A stretch of DNA of 64,000 bases from Arthrobacter pityocampae (GCF_002927275.1 NZ_PRKW01000004.1:465037-529036), one strand, 5' to 3'. Numbered from the stretch's first letter, positions 26,382 through 37,632 are shown. Notes: generated by a model not told the origin, from the sequence alone. Translations and numbers: made by a program.

Positions 26382-27329
26382 TCAGCCGAGCGTGGCGAGG
26401 TACCGGACCAGCTCGCGCGGCGCGGATTTCGGCGCCACCGCCTCCACCGCCGCGTTGTAGTTCGTGTTGGTGTTGACATCGTAGGTGAGGACGCGGCCGT
26501 CCGCGGTCTCGATGAACTCGATGCCGCAGACCTCCAGCTGGTTGCGCCGCGCGAAGTCCTCGAACTGCGCGATGACGGGGTGGTCGAACCCCTCGCGGAG
26601 GCTGAAGAGCTGCTGCCCGGGCTCGGGGGCGATCGTGGCGCCCGGGGGCATGATGGGCCTGCCGGTCACCGGGTCGATCGCGCAGGCATCCGCCGGGCAG
26701 AGCTGGAAGCCGCCGCGCGCGGTGTCCGCCGTGATGGCGTAGACGAACTGTCCGCCCACGATCTCCGCCCGGGTGATGAAGGGCTCGGCGGCCTGGATGT
26801 ACTCCTGGACGAGTGTAATGCCGTCCTGTGGTTCCTCGAACCCGCTCGATCCGACGTACTCGGCGAGCTCCTCGTGGGACTCGAACTTCCGCACCCCGAG
26901 GCCCTTGCCGCCCTGGTTATGCTTCACGATGAACGGCGCCGCGAAGCCGCGTGCCGCTTCGACGATGCGTTCCCGTCCGACGGCGGCGACCGTGCGCGGG
27001 GTGGCGATGCCGGCGGCCTTCAGGGCGGTCAGCTGATCCACCTTGCTCATCTCGAGTTCGAGGACGCGGCGGCCGTTCACGGTCCGGCGCCCGTGCGCCT
27101 CGAGCCAGGCGAGGACGGATCGCGCGTAGTCCTTCGACAGGCCGTGGTCGCGTGTATGGGCCGAGGCGCTGATACGCGACCAGAAGACGCCCTCCGGCGG
27201 CACGGCGTCGAGGTCCAGCACGCCGTCCGTGAGCAGCCACTCCACCACCTCGACGCCCTCGGCCTCGAAGGCGCGGGCGAAGGGTGGAAACCACTCGGGG
27301 TTCTCGTGCAGGGCGTAGACCGTCGTCAC
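26382..27329 (-). CDS. ATP-grasp domain protein (RimK-like)
   Basis: A 315-residue protein. An N-terminal pre-ATP-grasp region (TTVYALHENPEWFPPF) is followed by the ATP-grasp core, with FIVKHNQGGKGLGVRKF (P-loop-like lysine region), LVQEYIQAAEPFITRAEIVGG and the metal-binding GIEFIETADGRVLTYDVNTNTNYN. Its pattern is that of RimK/glutathione-synthetase-like carboxylate-amine ligases. The GTG start at 27329 follows AGGAGG by 8 nt. The substrate is unknown. It lies 83 bp after the MBL-rhodanese gene, so read-through from the sulfur promoter is possible. Confidence 0.83.
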   Translation of the reverse strand: MTTVYALHENPEWFPPFARAFEAEGVEVVEWLLTDGVLDLDAVPPEGVFWSRISASAHTRDHGLSKDYARSVLAWLEAHGRRTVNGRRVLELEMSKVDQLTALKAAGIATPRTVAAVGRERIVEAARGFAAPFIVKHNQGGKGLGVRKFESHEELAEYVGSSGFEEPQDGITLVQEYIQAAEPFITRAEIVGGQFVYAITADTARGGFQLCPADACAIDPVTGRPIMPPGATIAPEPGQQLFSLREGFDHPVIAQFEDFARRNQLEVCGIEFIETADGRVLTYDVNTNTNYNAAVEAVAPKSAPRELVRYLATLG

Positions 27330-27412
27330 GTGGGGGGCCTCCTGGAGGAATCGATGGACCTGCCCGGATAACCGGCGGCCGCGCGCCCCTATTCCGCCAC
27401 GCCCTGATCGGA

Positions 27413-28822
27413 TCAGCGCGCGGGCGTCGCCTCCCGGGACTGCTGCCAGGCGGTCCAGGCGCTGTAGCTGCCGTCGAGTTCGACGACGTCGTACCCGGCG
27501 CGACGCAGAGCGCTGGCAGCGACGGAGTTCCGGAGCCCGCTCTGGCAGTAGCTGACGATGGTCCCGTCGGCGGGGAGTTCGTCGAGGTGCCACATGAGGC
27601 GGCCCCCGTTGAGCTGGTGGGCCCCGGGAATGTGCCCCGCGGCGTGCTCGGTGCGGTTGCGGACGTCGAGGATCATCGCGGCGTCGACCGCTGCGAGGTC
27701 AGCGGGCTGGACGAGGGCCGGCGCGGTCAGGGGCAGCCCGTCGAGGCCGGTGACGTAACCGGCAACATCGTCGATCCCGACACGGACGAGGTGGTCCCAC
27801 AGCTCCTGGGCCTGGTCCTGGTCGGTGGCGAGCAGGACCAGCGGGTTCTTGTCCGTCTCGGGGTTCACGACCCAGGCGCCATGGGTGGCCGGCGTGGGGC
27901 GTGCGGGGATGTTGAGGGACCGTTCGACGGTTCCGGCGTGGACCTCGTCGGCCGTGCGGGTGTCGATGAAGGTGAGCGTGTCCGCGGCGAGGCCGGCGGC
28001 GACCTGCTCCGGGTCGAGTGCGGCCAGCGGCGCGCGTTCGCCCAGAACGGCGGGGCCGTCGCGGTTCTCGCGCTTCATCCGGCCGAAGTAGGTGTGGGCG
28101 TCGGGCTGGCCGTCGAGGAGTTCGTCGATGAAGCCCTGCTCGTCGTCTGCCGCCAGGTACGGGCCCCACCAGGAGTAGAGCCGCTCGTAGCCGACGGTGG
28201 AGGACGGGATGGCGCCCAGGGCCTTGCCGCAGGCGCTGCCGGCACCGTGGGCGGGGTGGACCTGGACGTAGTCGGGGAGGGTCAGGAACTTCTCCTGCAG
28301 ACTCCGGAACAGCTGCCTCGCTCCCTCGAACCGAGTGTCGACGCCTCCGGCGGCCTCGTCGAGGAGGTCCGGGCGGCCGAGGTCGCCGGAGAACACGAAG
28401 TCCCCCGAGAGCAGGTAGCCGGGTGCATCGCTGAACGCACCGTCGGTGACGAGGAAGGACAGGTGCTCGGGGGTGTGCCCGGGGGTGTGGAGGGCCCGGA
28501 TCCTGATGTTGCCGACGGTGATCGTGTCGCCGTCGACGAGGCGGGTGCCGTCGAAGGCGTACTGCCAGTCCGGTCCGCCTTCGCCGGAGACGTAGATCGC
28601 AGCTCCCGTCGCCGCGGCCAGTTCGCGGGTCCCCGAGAGGTAGTCCGCGTGGATGTGGGTCTCGGTGACGGCCACGATCCTCATGTTGTTCTTCGCGGCG
28701 AGGTCCTGGTAGACGGCGATGTCGCGTCGGCCGTCGACGACGACCGCGGTGCCGTTGGCCTGGCAACCGATCAGGTAGCTGGTCTGGGCGAGGTCCTCGT
28801 CGTAAATGCGTTCGAACAGCAT
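27413..28822 (-). CDS. MBL-fold persulfide dioxygenase-like protein fused to rhodanese domains
   Basis: A 469-residue protein. The metallo-beta-lactamase domain (residues 1-250) has VAVTETHIHADYLSGTREL (HxHxD) and HTPGHTPEHLS, the ETHE1/CstB-like pattern for a mononuclear iron persulfide dioxygenase. Two rhodanese modules follow. The first lacks a catalytic cysteine (residues about 270-360). The second has active-site SYCQSGLRN (about 445). The CstB family oxidises low-molecular-weight persulfides to thiosulfate and related products. Two CstR-like operators precede the gene, placing it in a reactive-sulfur regulon. The ATG at 28822 follows AAGGAGCACCAG. Confidence 0.92.
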   Translation of the reverse strand: MLFERIYDEDLAQTSYLIGCQANGTAVVVDGRRDIAVYQDLAAKNNMRIVAVTETHIHADYLSGTRELAAATGAAIYVSGEGGPDWQYAFDGTRLVDGDTITVGNIRIRALHTPGHTPEHLSFLVTDGAFSDAPGYLLSGDFVFSGDLGRPDLLDEAAGGVDTRFEGARQLFRSLQEKFLTLPDYVQVHPAHGAGSACGKALGAIPSSTVGYERLYSWWGPYLAADDEQGFIDELLDGQPDAHTYFGRMKRENRDGPAVLGERAPLAALDPEQVAAGLAADTLTFIDTRTADEVHAGTVERSLNIPARPTPATHGAWVVNPETDKNPLVLLATDQDQAQELWDHLVRVGIDDVAGYVTGLDGLPLTAPALVQPADLAAVDAAMILDVRNRTEHAAGHIPGAHQLNGGRLMWHLDELPADGTIVSYCQSGLRNSVAASALRRAGYDVVELDGSYSAWTAWQQSREATPAR

Positions 28823-28852
28823 CTGGTGCTCCTTCGGGTCGGACGGTGATGG

Positions 28853-28868
28853 ATACCCCAGGGGGTAT
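28853..28868. promoter_or_regulatory. CstR/CsoR-type operator (site 1)
   Basis: The sequence ATACCCCAGGGGGTAT is 31 bp upstream of the MBL-rhodanese ATG. It is an inverted repeat of the CsoR-family G-tract type and near-identical to four other sites in this locus. Confidence 0.85.
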
Positions 28869-28887
28869 CGCTCTCTTCCTAAGCGTA

Positions 28888-28903
28888 ATACCCCTGGGGG
28901 TAT
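28888..28903. promoter_or_regulatory. CstR/CsoR-type operator (site 2)
   Basis: The sequence ATACCCCTGGGGGTAT is 35 bp from site 1. The promoter of the MBL-rhodanese gene must lie around these two sites. Confidence 0.85.
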
Positions 28904-28931
28904 CCCGCAAGGCGGGTGCCGGGGGCCGCAT

Positions 28932-28977
28932 GGGTGCGTGACCGGGCCCGGAACGGGACGGGACCGGTCACGCACCC
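28932..28977 (-). terminator. Terminator of the TauE-rhodanese operon
   Basis: A perfect 14-bp stem (28932-28945 with 28964-28977) starting 4 nt past the stop codon at 28981. It separates the two leftward sulfur transcription units, so the MBL-rhodanese gene needs its own promoter. Confidence 0.85.
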
Positions 28978-28980
28978 GGT

Positions 28981-30290
28981 CTATGGGGTCCTGCGGAGGC
29001 GCCCGGAGGGCGACTGCTCCCGGGCGTCCCCCACCTGCTCGATCGGAAGCCCCGCCGCGGCCCAGGCCGTCATGCCACCGGTCATCGTGTCGGCGCTGTA
29101 GCCGGCGGCGTTGAGGGCATCCGCGACGTGCGCGGAGCGGTTGCCGCTGCGGCAGACGACGATCACCGGCGTCTCCTTCTCGAGTTCCGGCAGACGGCGC
29201 TGGAGTTGCCCCATGGGGATGTGCAGGGCGCCGGGGATCGTCCCGGATGCCACTTCGAAGTCCTCGCGGACGTCGAGGACCTGCTCGTGCTGCCTGCGGT
29301 CATTGGTTGCGGTGATGGTGGTCTGGGCCATGGTGGAGTCCTTCCTGGGATCAGAGGGTGTCGGGTCCGGCTGGTGCGGACCCGCCGAGGCGCCGATATC
29401 GCCGTCCTGCCCCCGGCGCCGGGCGTTGAGGCGACAGGACGGGAGGATGAACCGGCAGGCCGCGAGCGCCGCGAGCGCGACACCCGCGATGATCGCGGCG
29501 GCGGCGGGACGCGCGTCCCCCGGGATCTGCTGGAGGAGGACGAAGGCGCCCATGGCCAGCACGAACCAACCGAAGGCCTTGCGGAGTGCCGCCTCGGGGA
29601 TGCGCCCGGCAAGCTGCGCGCCGATCAGGGATCCGACGATCGCGGCGGCCGTCACCGCGAGGGTGAGCGGCCAGTCGATCTGCACCGTCGTGAGGTACCC
29701 GGCGAGGCCCGCGAAGGACTTCATGGAGATCACGACCAGGGACGTGCCGACGGCGACGGACATCGGCAACCCGCCGAGCAGGGCCAGGGCCGGGACGACG
29801 AGGAATCCGCCCCCGGCTCCGACGAGCCCGGTGACCAGACCGACGACCGCGCCGTCGAGCAGGACCCGCCCGAGCGGCAATTCGTGCCTGACGCGATCCA
29901 CGGCTGTGCCATGAGCTGACGCGACGGGCTTTCGGCGGCCTCGGATCATGGCGATCGAGGTGGCGACCATCATCAGGGCGAAGGCGACGAGCAGGATCTG
30001 TCCGGGGATGAACCCGCCGAGGATCCCGCCGGCGAACGCCCCGACCATGCCGGCCGCGCCGAAGATCAGCCCTGTCCGCCACATCACCCGTCCGCTCCGG
30101 GCGTGGCTGATGACACTGACCGCGGAGGTGACGCCGACGACGAAGAGGGACGCGGCGATCGCCTCCTTCGCCTCGAAGCCCGCCACATAGACGAGGATCG
30201 GGACGGTCAGGATGGACCCACCGCCGCCGAGCACGCCCAGGGACAGGCCGATGAGGATCGACAGGGCCAGAACCACGATCAGGACCGTAC

Positions 30291-30294
<4 letters not shown>
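28981..30294 (-). CDS. TauE/SafE sulfite/sulfur exporter fused to a rhodanese domain
   Basis: One uninterrupted frame of 437 codons. Residues 1-270 form a TauE/SafE permease with about eight helices (LGVLGGGGSILTVPILVYVAG and a repeat GLVGAGGGFLVVPALALLGG). A hydrophilic linker (about 275-320) leads to a rhodanese domain with active site VIVVCRSGNRSAH (Cys near residue 382). The two parts are usually separate genes in related loci. An internal ATG at 29331 with GGAAGGA upstream would yield the 116-residue rhodanese alone, so both a fusion and a free rhodanese may be made. It overlaps the upstream gene by 4 nt. The role is export of, or transfer to, oxidised or sulfane sulfur. Confidence 0.85.
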
Positions 30295-31341
<1,047 letters not shown>

Positions 31342-31359
31342 CCCGGACAAGGAGTCCTC

Positions 31360-31788
31360 ATGACGTACACCCATTCCATCGCGCTCCCCCTGCCTTGGGA
31401 CGAGGCGGTACACCGCACCCGGGACGCACTGCAGGAGCAGGGCTTCGGGATCCTCACCGAGATCGACGTACGGGCCACGTTCGAGACCAAACTCGGCGTG
31501 GACGCCGCTGCCGCGGTCGGCGACTACATCATCCTCGGCGCCTGCAATCCCGCCCTGGCGAGCCGTGCCCTCGCGGCGGAGCCCTCCATGGGCGCGCTCC
31601 TGCCCTGCAACGTCGTCGTCCGGCGGGGTCCTCAGGAGCGGGAGACCACGATCGAGGCCATCGACCCGCAGACCATGGTCCGGCTCAGCGCGAGCGCGGC
31701 GGTCAGCGCGGTGGCCGACGACGCCGGGGTCCGCCTCGACAGGGCCCTGGCCCGCCTCACCGAGCCCGAGGAGCAGCCGGCGCCCTGA
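31360..31788 (+). CDS. DUF302 domain protein
   Basis: A 142-residue protein with the DUF302 pattern: WDEAVHRTRDALQEQGFGILTEIDVRATFETKLGVD and YIILGACNPALASRALAAEPSMGALLPCNVVVR. Two conserved cysteines (in ACNP and LPCNV) are visible. It starts 18 nt after the CstR-like gene and is surely co-transcribed, so it should be induced by the same signal. DUF302 proteins are frequent companions of sulfur and metal stress genes; the function is not established. Confidence 0.9.
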   Translation: MTYTHSIALPLPWDEAVHRTRDALQEQGFGILTEIDVRATFETKLGVDAAAAVGDYIILGACNPALASRALAAEPSMGALLPCNVVVRRGPQERETTIEAIDPQTMVRLSASAAVSAVADDAGVRLDRALARLTEPEEQPAP

Positions 31789-31867
31789 CCTGCGGGTCCT
31801 GCCCACCGGCGGACCCGACCCGGTGGGCATCCGCATTCATGCCCACCGACCGGGCAGATCCGATGGG
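31786..31867 (+). repeat. Duplicated hairpin element, copy 1
   Basis: An 82-bp block starting at the DUF302 stop codon. It contains arm A GCCCACCGG (31801-31809), arm B CCGGTGGGC (31820-31828) and arm C GCCCACCG (31841-31848). A-B and B-C are alternative, mutually exclusive stems. About 80% identical to copy 2 at 32222-32305. The A-B stem could also act as the terminator of the cstR-DUF302 transcript. Confidence 0.7.
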
Positions 31868-31995
31868 GCACACGCCCCGCCCATCGGCGTCGAGAAGTAC
31901 ACGTCCCGGAAACACATTCGCAATACCGCTCCCGAATCATGGAGGCAGCCCGCCGTCCCGACGGGCCGCACCTTCAGGACCACCGAGGAGCACCC

Positions 31996-32217
31996 ATGAC
32001 CGCGCTCGCCACTCCCGCCACCGCCCGCATCCTCGACCTCGCACACCTACGCGCCGGCATACTCGTCGAGGCCCGCCGCCGGAACGAGGTGCACTACCGC
32101 GGGTACGTGGAGGACACCGCACCCGGCCTGGGCGTCATCTGGATCCGCGATGACCTCGCCGGGCACCGCGCCATGCTCCATCTGGACGAGTACAACATCT
32201 GGCAGGTCGCAGCCTGA
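31996..32217 (+). CDS. Small conserved-looking protein, unknown function
   Basis: A 73-residue protein with an even, folded composition: AHLRAGILVEARRRNEVHYRGYVEDTAPGLGVIWIRDDLAGHRAMLHLDEYNIW. The pattern is of a small beta-rich fold (an Sm- or SH3-like barrel is possible). The ATG follows GAGGAG by 5 nt. I do not recognise the family. It is flanked on both sides by copies of the duplicated hairpin element, which makes its expression potentially subject to attenuation. Confidence 0.65.
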   Translation: MTALATPATARILDLAHLRAGILVEARRRNEVHYRGYVEDTAPGLGVIWIRDDLAGHRAMLHLDEYNIWQVAA

Positions 32218-32221
32218 CCCC

Positions 32222-32305
32222 TGACCTGCCGCGTTCTGCCCTCCGGCGGACCCAGCCCGGTGGGCAGAACGCGTTCATGCCCACCGACCGGTGAGGTCCG
32301 ATGGG
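32222..32305 (+). repeat. Duplicated hairpin element, copy 2
   Basis: An 84-bp block beginning 5 nt after the stop codon of the 73-residue gene. Its first stem is longer than in copy 1 (CGTTCTGCCC with GGGCAGAACG), and the 17-base block TCATGCCCACCGACCGG is identical in both copies. The same three-arm arrangement permits two exclusive hairpins. Confidence 0.7.
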
Positions 32306-32344
32306 CCCCCGTCGCACGAGTCTCCGCCTCCGCCCGGGCGCGGC

Positions 32345-32420
32345 CCGGCAGGCCCGGCACTCCTAGACTCCCGGCAGGCCCGGCACTCCTAGACTCCCGG
32401 CAGGCCCGGCACTCCTAGAC
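32345..32420 (+). repeat. 26-bp tandem repeat (about 2.9 copies) ending at the ABC-F start
   Basis: Units start at 32345, 32371 and 32397. Each contains CACTCCTAGACT, whose TAGACT resembles a -10 hexamer. The third copy runs into the GGAGGG ribosome-binding site and the ATG at 32428. The core promoter of the ABC-F gene thus appears to be triplicated. Confidence 0.85.
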
Positions 32421-32427
32421 TGGAGGG

Positions 32428-34065
<1,638 letters not shown>

Positions 34066-34171
34066 CCGCCGGCATCGTACCCTGCAGCCGCAGCGCCCGC
34101 CCGGAGCGGATCCGCCCTCCCCCGGCCAGTCATCCGTGACAGCATGGACGGTGAAGCGCATGCTGCTGCTT

Positions 34172-34214
34172 CCCGGACGAGGGGTGCCGTACCCGGTGTG
34201 CGACAAGACGGCCC
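34172..34214 (+). ncRNA. Guanidine-III riboswitch (ykkC-III class)
   Basis: The run CCGGACGAGG...GCCGTACCCGG...CGACAAGACGGC matches the guanidine-III aptamer as I remember it, including the invariant ACGAGG, GCCGUACCCGG and ACAAGACGGC blocks. Its 3' end is 11 nt from the ATG of the SMR gene, so guanidine binding should control access to the ribosome-binding site. Guanidine induces exporters through this class. Confidence 0.9.
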
Positions 34215-34224
34215 AGAGAGAATC

Positions 34225-34539
34225 ATGGCCTGGCTCGTCCTCATCATCTCCGGAGTCCTCGAAGCCGTCTGGGCCACCGCCCTCGGCAAATCCGACGGAT
34301 TCACCCGACTCGCACCGACCGTGGTGTTCGGCGTCGCCATCGCCGCCAGCATGGCCGGCCTCGCCTACGCGATGCGGACCCTGCCCGTCGGGACCGCCTA
34401 TGCGGTCTGGGTGGGCATCGGCGCGTCCCTGACCGTCGTCTATGCGATGGCGACCGGCACCGAGCCGGCGTCGCTTCTGAAGATCGTGTTCCTGCTGATG
34501 ATCGTCGGCGGCGTCGTCGGACTGAAACTCGTGCACTGA
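34225..34539 (+). CDS. gdx: Guanidinium exporter, SMR family (Gdx/SugE type)
   Basis: A 104-residue protein with four helices. Glu13 in ISGVLEAVWATALGKS is the proton and substrate site, and PVGTAYAVWVGIGA marks the SugE/Gdx branch rather than EmrE. The guanidine-III riboswitch immediately upstream gives independent support for guanidinium as substrate. It works as a dual-topology homodimer exchanging guanidinium for protons in the inner membrane. The ATG at 34225 follows GAGAG. Confidence 0.92.
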   Translation: MAWLVLIISGVLEAVWATALGKSDGFTRLAPTVVFGVAIAASMAGLAYAMRTLPVGTAYAVWVGIGASLTVVYAMATGTEPASLLKIVFLLMIVGGVVGLKLVH

Positions 34540-34711
34540 CGGACCTCATCCGACGGCATTTCCTCGCTTTCGTCGGGGAAATACCCGGTTCCGCTTGAGG
34601 CTCGCGTCTGCCCTTGCGCCAAAACAGAGTCCGGATGCCCGGTTCAGTTGACTTCCGCCCGACAGGATCGGGGAAAGCCCCGACGGGGCACCGACAAGGG
34701 GGATGAGCAGG

Positions 34712-35119
34712 ATGCAGCATGAGGACACGCTGATGGCCATGGAGTTCGCCGGGCTGTCCGCCTACGAGACGTGGATGCACTACTGCAACATGGGGGGCGC
34801 GGCCGGCTACTTCGACTTCGACGCCTACCTCCACGGGTTCGTCGACCTCGACGCGGAGGACGCCGACGTCGTCTCGCAGGCCGTCAACGAACTGATCGAC
34901 GACGTCCTCCCCGTCGATCAGTCCCCCATCACGCGTGCCCCCTACTCGTGGACCGGATGCCCGGGCCCTGCGGCCGCGGGGCGGGGCGACGACGGCGTCC
35001 CGGCCCACGACCTGATCCTGTACCCCGGCGTCCCGCTGCCGCCCGGTTCCCCGCGGGACCTGCTCGGCGAGATCCTGGGGTGCGGCATGGTCGGCCGGTC
35101 CGCGGGCGGGCGGGCGTAG
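34712..35119 (+). CDS. Hypothetical protein
   Basis: A 135-residue protein not recognised. The first 75 residues are acidic and helical (MAMEFAGLSAYETWMHYCNMGGAAGYFDFDAYLHGFVDLDAEDADVVSQAVNELIDD), then a Pro/Gly-rich tail. The ATG at 34712 is favoured over the one at 34703, because AAGGGGG sits 9 nt before it but directly abuts the first. Convergent with terC, leaving 3 nt between stop codons. Confidence 0.65.
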   Translation: MQHEDTLMAMEFAGLSAYETWMHYCNMGGAAGYFDFDAYLHGFVDLDAEDADVVSQAVNELIDDVLPVDQSPITRAPYSWTGCPGPAAAGRGDDGVPAHDLILYPGVPLPPGSPRDLLGEILGCGMVGRSAGGRA

Positions 35120-35122
35120 GCC

Positions 35123-36319
35123 CTACGCGCGCGGCTCCCGTTCGAGCGCGGCGTCGTGCTCGGCATGGGCTTTGCGGATCAGTTCCATGAACTCGGTCTC
35201 GTTCCGGATGAGGCGCTTGTACTTCTCCGGCAGCGCCCGCAGGTCCTTCTCCTCGGCGCACAGCCGCGCGAAGATCTTCTCGCGCTCGTCCATGTCCGTC
35301 TCGTAGGTGAGGTCCAGGTACTCGGTGGCGTGCCGCTTCGCGCCGGAGATCTCGTTCTTCGCCCGCCCCTTGGGGCTCAGCACGGAGGCCAGGACGGTCA
35401 CGATGAGCACTCCGAGGATGACGGTCAGGGAGAGCCCGGTACTGATCTCGACCACCTCGACGGGCTCGCCGCCGTTGATGAACGGCAGGGTGTTCTCGTG
35501 CAGGGCGTGGAGGATGAGCTTCACGCCGATGAACCCGAGGATCACGGCGAGGCCGTAGGAGAGGTAGATCAGGCGGTCCAGGAGTTCGTCGATCAGGAAG
35601 TACAGCTGCCGCAGGCCCATGAGCGAGAAGGCCGTGGCGGTGAACACGATGAACGTGTTCTGCGTCAGCCCGAAGATCGCCGGGATGGAGTCGAGGGCGA
35701 AGAGGATGTCCGTGCCGCCGATCGCGACCATGACCAGCAGCATCGGGGTGAGGACGCGCTTGCCGTCCACGATCGTGGTCAGCCTGTCGCCGTCGTAGTG
35801 TTCGGACGCCGGGAGGAATCGCTTCGCGAGCCGGATGATGAGGCTGTCACCGGCGTCTTCGTGCCCGTCCGGCTTGAGCAGGTTCCCGGCGGTGAGCAGG
35901 AGGATCAGGCCGAAGATGTAGAACACCCAGGCGAAGCTGTTGATCAGCGCCGCCCCGAGGAAGATGAACCCGGTGCGGGCGATCAGCGCGAAGACGATGC
36001 CGAAGAGCAGCACCTTCTGCTGGTCCGCGCGGGGCACCCTGAAGCTCGACATGATGATGAGGAAGACGAACAGATTGTCCACGGAGAGCGCCTTCTCCGT
36101 GACGTACCCGGCGAAGTACTCGGTGCCCATGGTCGACCCGCCGAAGACCAGGACGCCGACGCCGAACAATAGCGCGAGGCCCACGTAGATCGAGGACCAG
36201 ATCGCCGACTCGCGCAGCGTGGGGGTGTGCGCCTTGCGGACGTGGAAGAAGAAGTCGAACAGCAGCAACCCCACGATGCCGATGATGGTGCCGACCCAGA
36301 CGTAGAACGGTACTTCCAT
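35123..36319 (-). CDS. TerC-family membrane protein
   Basis: A 398-residue protein with about nine helices. The family core is FAGYVTEKALSVDNLFVFLIIMSSFRVP and ATGGTDILFALDSIPAIFGLT-like segments (here AIGGTDILFALDSIPAIFGLTQNTFIV), with the acidic residues lining the ion path. A charged C-terminal tail (about residues 310-398) is longer than in E. coli Alx. TerC proteins are linked to tellurite resistance and to manganese export during secretion. No Mn riboswitch is apparent upstream. Confidence 0.93.
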   Translation of the reverse strand: MEVPFYVWVGTIIGIVGLLLFDFFFHVRKAHTPTLRESAIWSSIYVGLALLFGVGVLVFGGSTMGTEYFAGYVTEKALSVDNLFVFLIIMSSFRVPRADQQKVLLFGIVFALIARTGFIFLGAALINSFAWVFYIFGLILLLTAGNLLKPDGHEDAGDSLIIRLAKRFLPASEHYDGDRLTTIVDGKRVLTPMLLVMVAIGGTDILFALDSIPAIFGLTQNTFIVFTATAFSLMGLRQLYFLIDELLDRLIYLSYGLAVILGFIGVKLILHALHENTLPFINGGEPVEVVEISTGLSLTVILGVLIVTVLASVLSPKGRAKNEISGAKRHATEYLDLTYETDMDEREKIFARLCAEEKDLRALPEKYKRLIRNETEFMELIRKAHAEHDAALEREPRA

Positions 36320-36425
36320 GCTGCGCGTCTCCCTCCATTGGTGGTGCTGCTCTTCGATTGTCCTGCTAACGGTACGTGCACGCCCCTAGACTGACGCAGT
36401 CCCTATTCCGATGACGAGGATTGCC

Positions 36426-37562
36426 ATGAGCCCGATGATGCGCACTGCGGTGCTTCGCTCCACCGACCGGCCCGCTCCCTATGCGGCGAGCACCCCGCTG
36501 TCCCTGGAATCGGTGCCCGTCCCCGAGCCGCGTCCGGGGGAACTGCTCGTGCGGATCGCCCGGGCGAGCCTGTGCCACTCGGATCTGTCCGTCATCAACG
36601 GGTCCCGCATCCGCCCCCTGCCGATGGCACTCGGCCACGAGGCGACCGGCGTCGTCGAGGGTGTCGGCGACGGCGTCGGCGACGTGCGGGTCGGCGACCA
36701 CGTGGTGCTCGTCTTCGTGCCCGCCTGCGGAGCGTGCCGCGCCTGCTCGGCCGGACGACCGGCGCTCTGCTACCGGGGGGCGGAATCCAACGGCAGCGGC
36801 GACCTGCTGCACGGGCCCGCCCTGCTGCGCGACGCCGACGGCGGGCGCATCAACCACCACCTCGGCGTCTCCGCGTTCGCGCAGTACGCCGTCGTGGCCC
36901 GCGAATCGGTGGTCGTGATCGACGACGACGTCCCGTTCGACGTCGCCGCCATGTTCGGCTGCGCGGCCCTCACCGGGATCGGTGCCGTCCTGAACACGGC
37001 CGCCGTCCGGGAGGGGCAGTCGGTCGTCGTCTTCGGCCTCGGCGCCGTGGGCCTCATGGCCGTGATGGCCGCGGCCCAGATCCCCGGCACCACCGTCGTC
37101 GCGATCGACCCCCTCGCCGCCAAGCAGGAGCTCGGCCTGCGCTGCGGCGCGCAGCACGCGGGCCCCCCGGAGGAGGCTGCCGACCTGGTGCAGCGCGTCA
37201 CGGACGGCGGGGCCGACGTCGTGATCGAGGCGGTGGGGAGCGCCCGGGTGATGGAGGCTGGCCTCGGGCTGCTCGCCCGGGGCGGCGCCCTCGTGTCCGT
37301 GGGCCTGCCGCACCCCGACCAGGAGCTCTCCACCCAGGCCCTGCAGTTCGCCGGGCTGGGGCGCCGCCTCCTCGGCTCCTACATGGGGGACGCCGTCCCG
37401 GAGCGGGACATCCCCTCCTACCTGGAGCTGTGGCGGCAGGGACGCCTCCCGGTCGAGCTCCTCCACACGGACACCCGGCCGCTCGAGGACCTCAACGAGA
37501 GCCTCGACGCGCTCGCCGAGGGACGGGTGGTACGACGGATCTTCACGCTCGACCAGCCCTGA
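36426..37562 (+). CDS. Zinc-dependent alcohol dehydrogenase (AdhC-like)
   Basis: A 378-residue MDR enzyme. The catalytic zinc site is in ASLCHSDLSVINGSR and LGHEATGVVEGVGDG. The structural zinc site is CGACRACSAGRPALC (four cysteines). The NAD-binding motif is GLGAVGLMAVMAA. The insertion and loop pattern resembles class III (formaldehyde/thiol-adduct) dehydrogenases, which in actinobacteria can be mycothiol-dependent. Without more evidence the substrate stays open. Start 36426 is chosen over 36411 because GAGG is properly spaced. The aldo/keto reductase follows 70 bp downstream. Confidence 0.88.
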   Translation: MSPMMRTAVLRSTDRPAPYAASTPLSLESVPVPEPRPGELLVRIARASLCHSDLSVINGSRIRPLPMALGHEATGVVEGVGDGVGDVRVGDHVVLVFVPACGACRACSAGRPALCYRGAESNGSGDLLHGPALLRDADGGRINHHLGVSAFAQYAVVARESVVVIDDDVPFDVAAMFGCAALTGIGAVLNTAAVREGQSVVVFGLGAVGLMAVMAAAQIPGTTVVAIDPLAAKQELGLRCGAQHAGPPEEAADLVQRVTDGGADVVIEAVGSARVMEAGLGLLARGGALVSVGLPHPDQELSTQALQFAGLGRRLLGSYMGDAVPERDIPSYLELWRQGRLPVELLHTDTRPLEDLNESLDALAEGRVVRRIFTLDQP

Positions 37563-37632
37563 GGATTGTTCACCGCGGACAGTAAAGCCTGCTTACCATG
37601 TGGGCGGCACGTCTATCCGAAGGAGAACGACA

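Noticed and set aside
32222-32420. CRISPR array
   Set aside because: The repeats are tandem with no spacers, and no cas gene is present.
36320-36410. Manganese (yybP-ykoY) riboswitch before the TerC gene
   Set aside because: I looked for the conserved stems and found none in the short leader.
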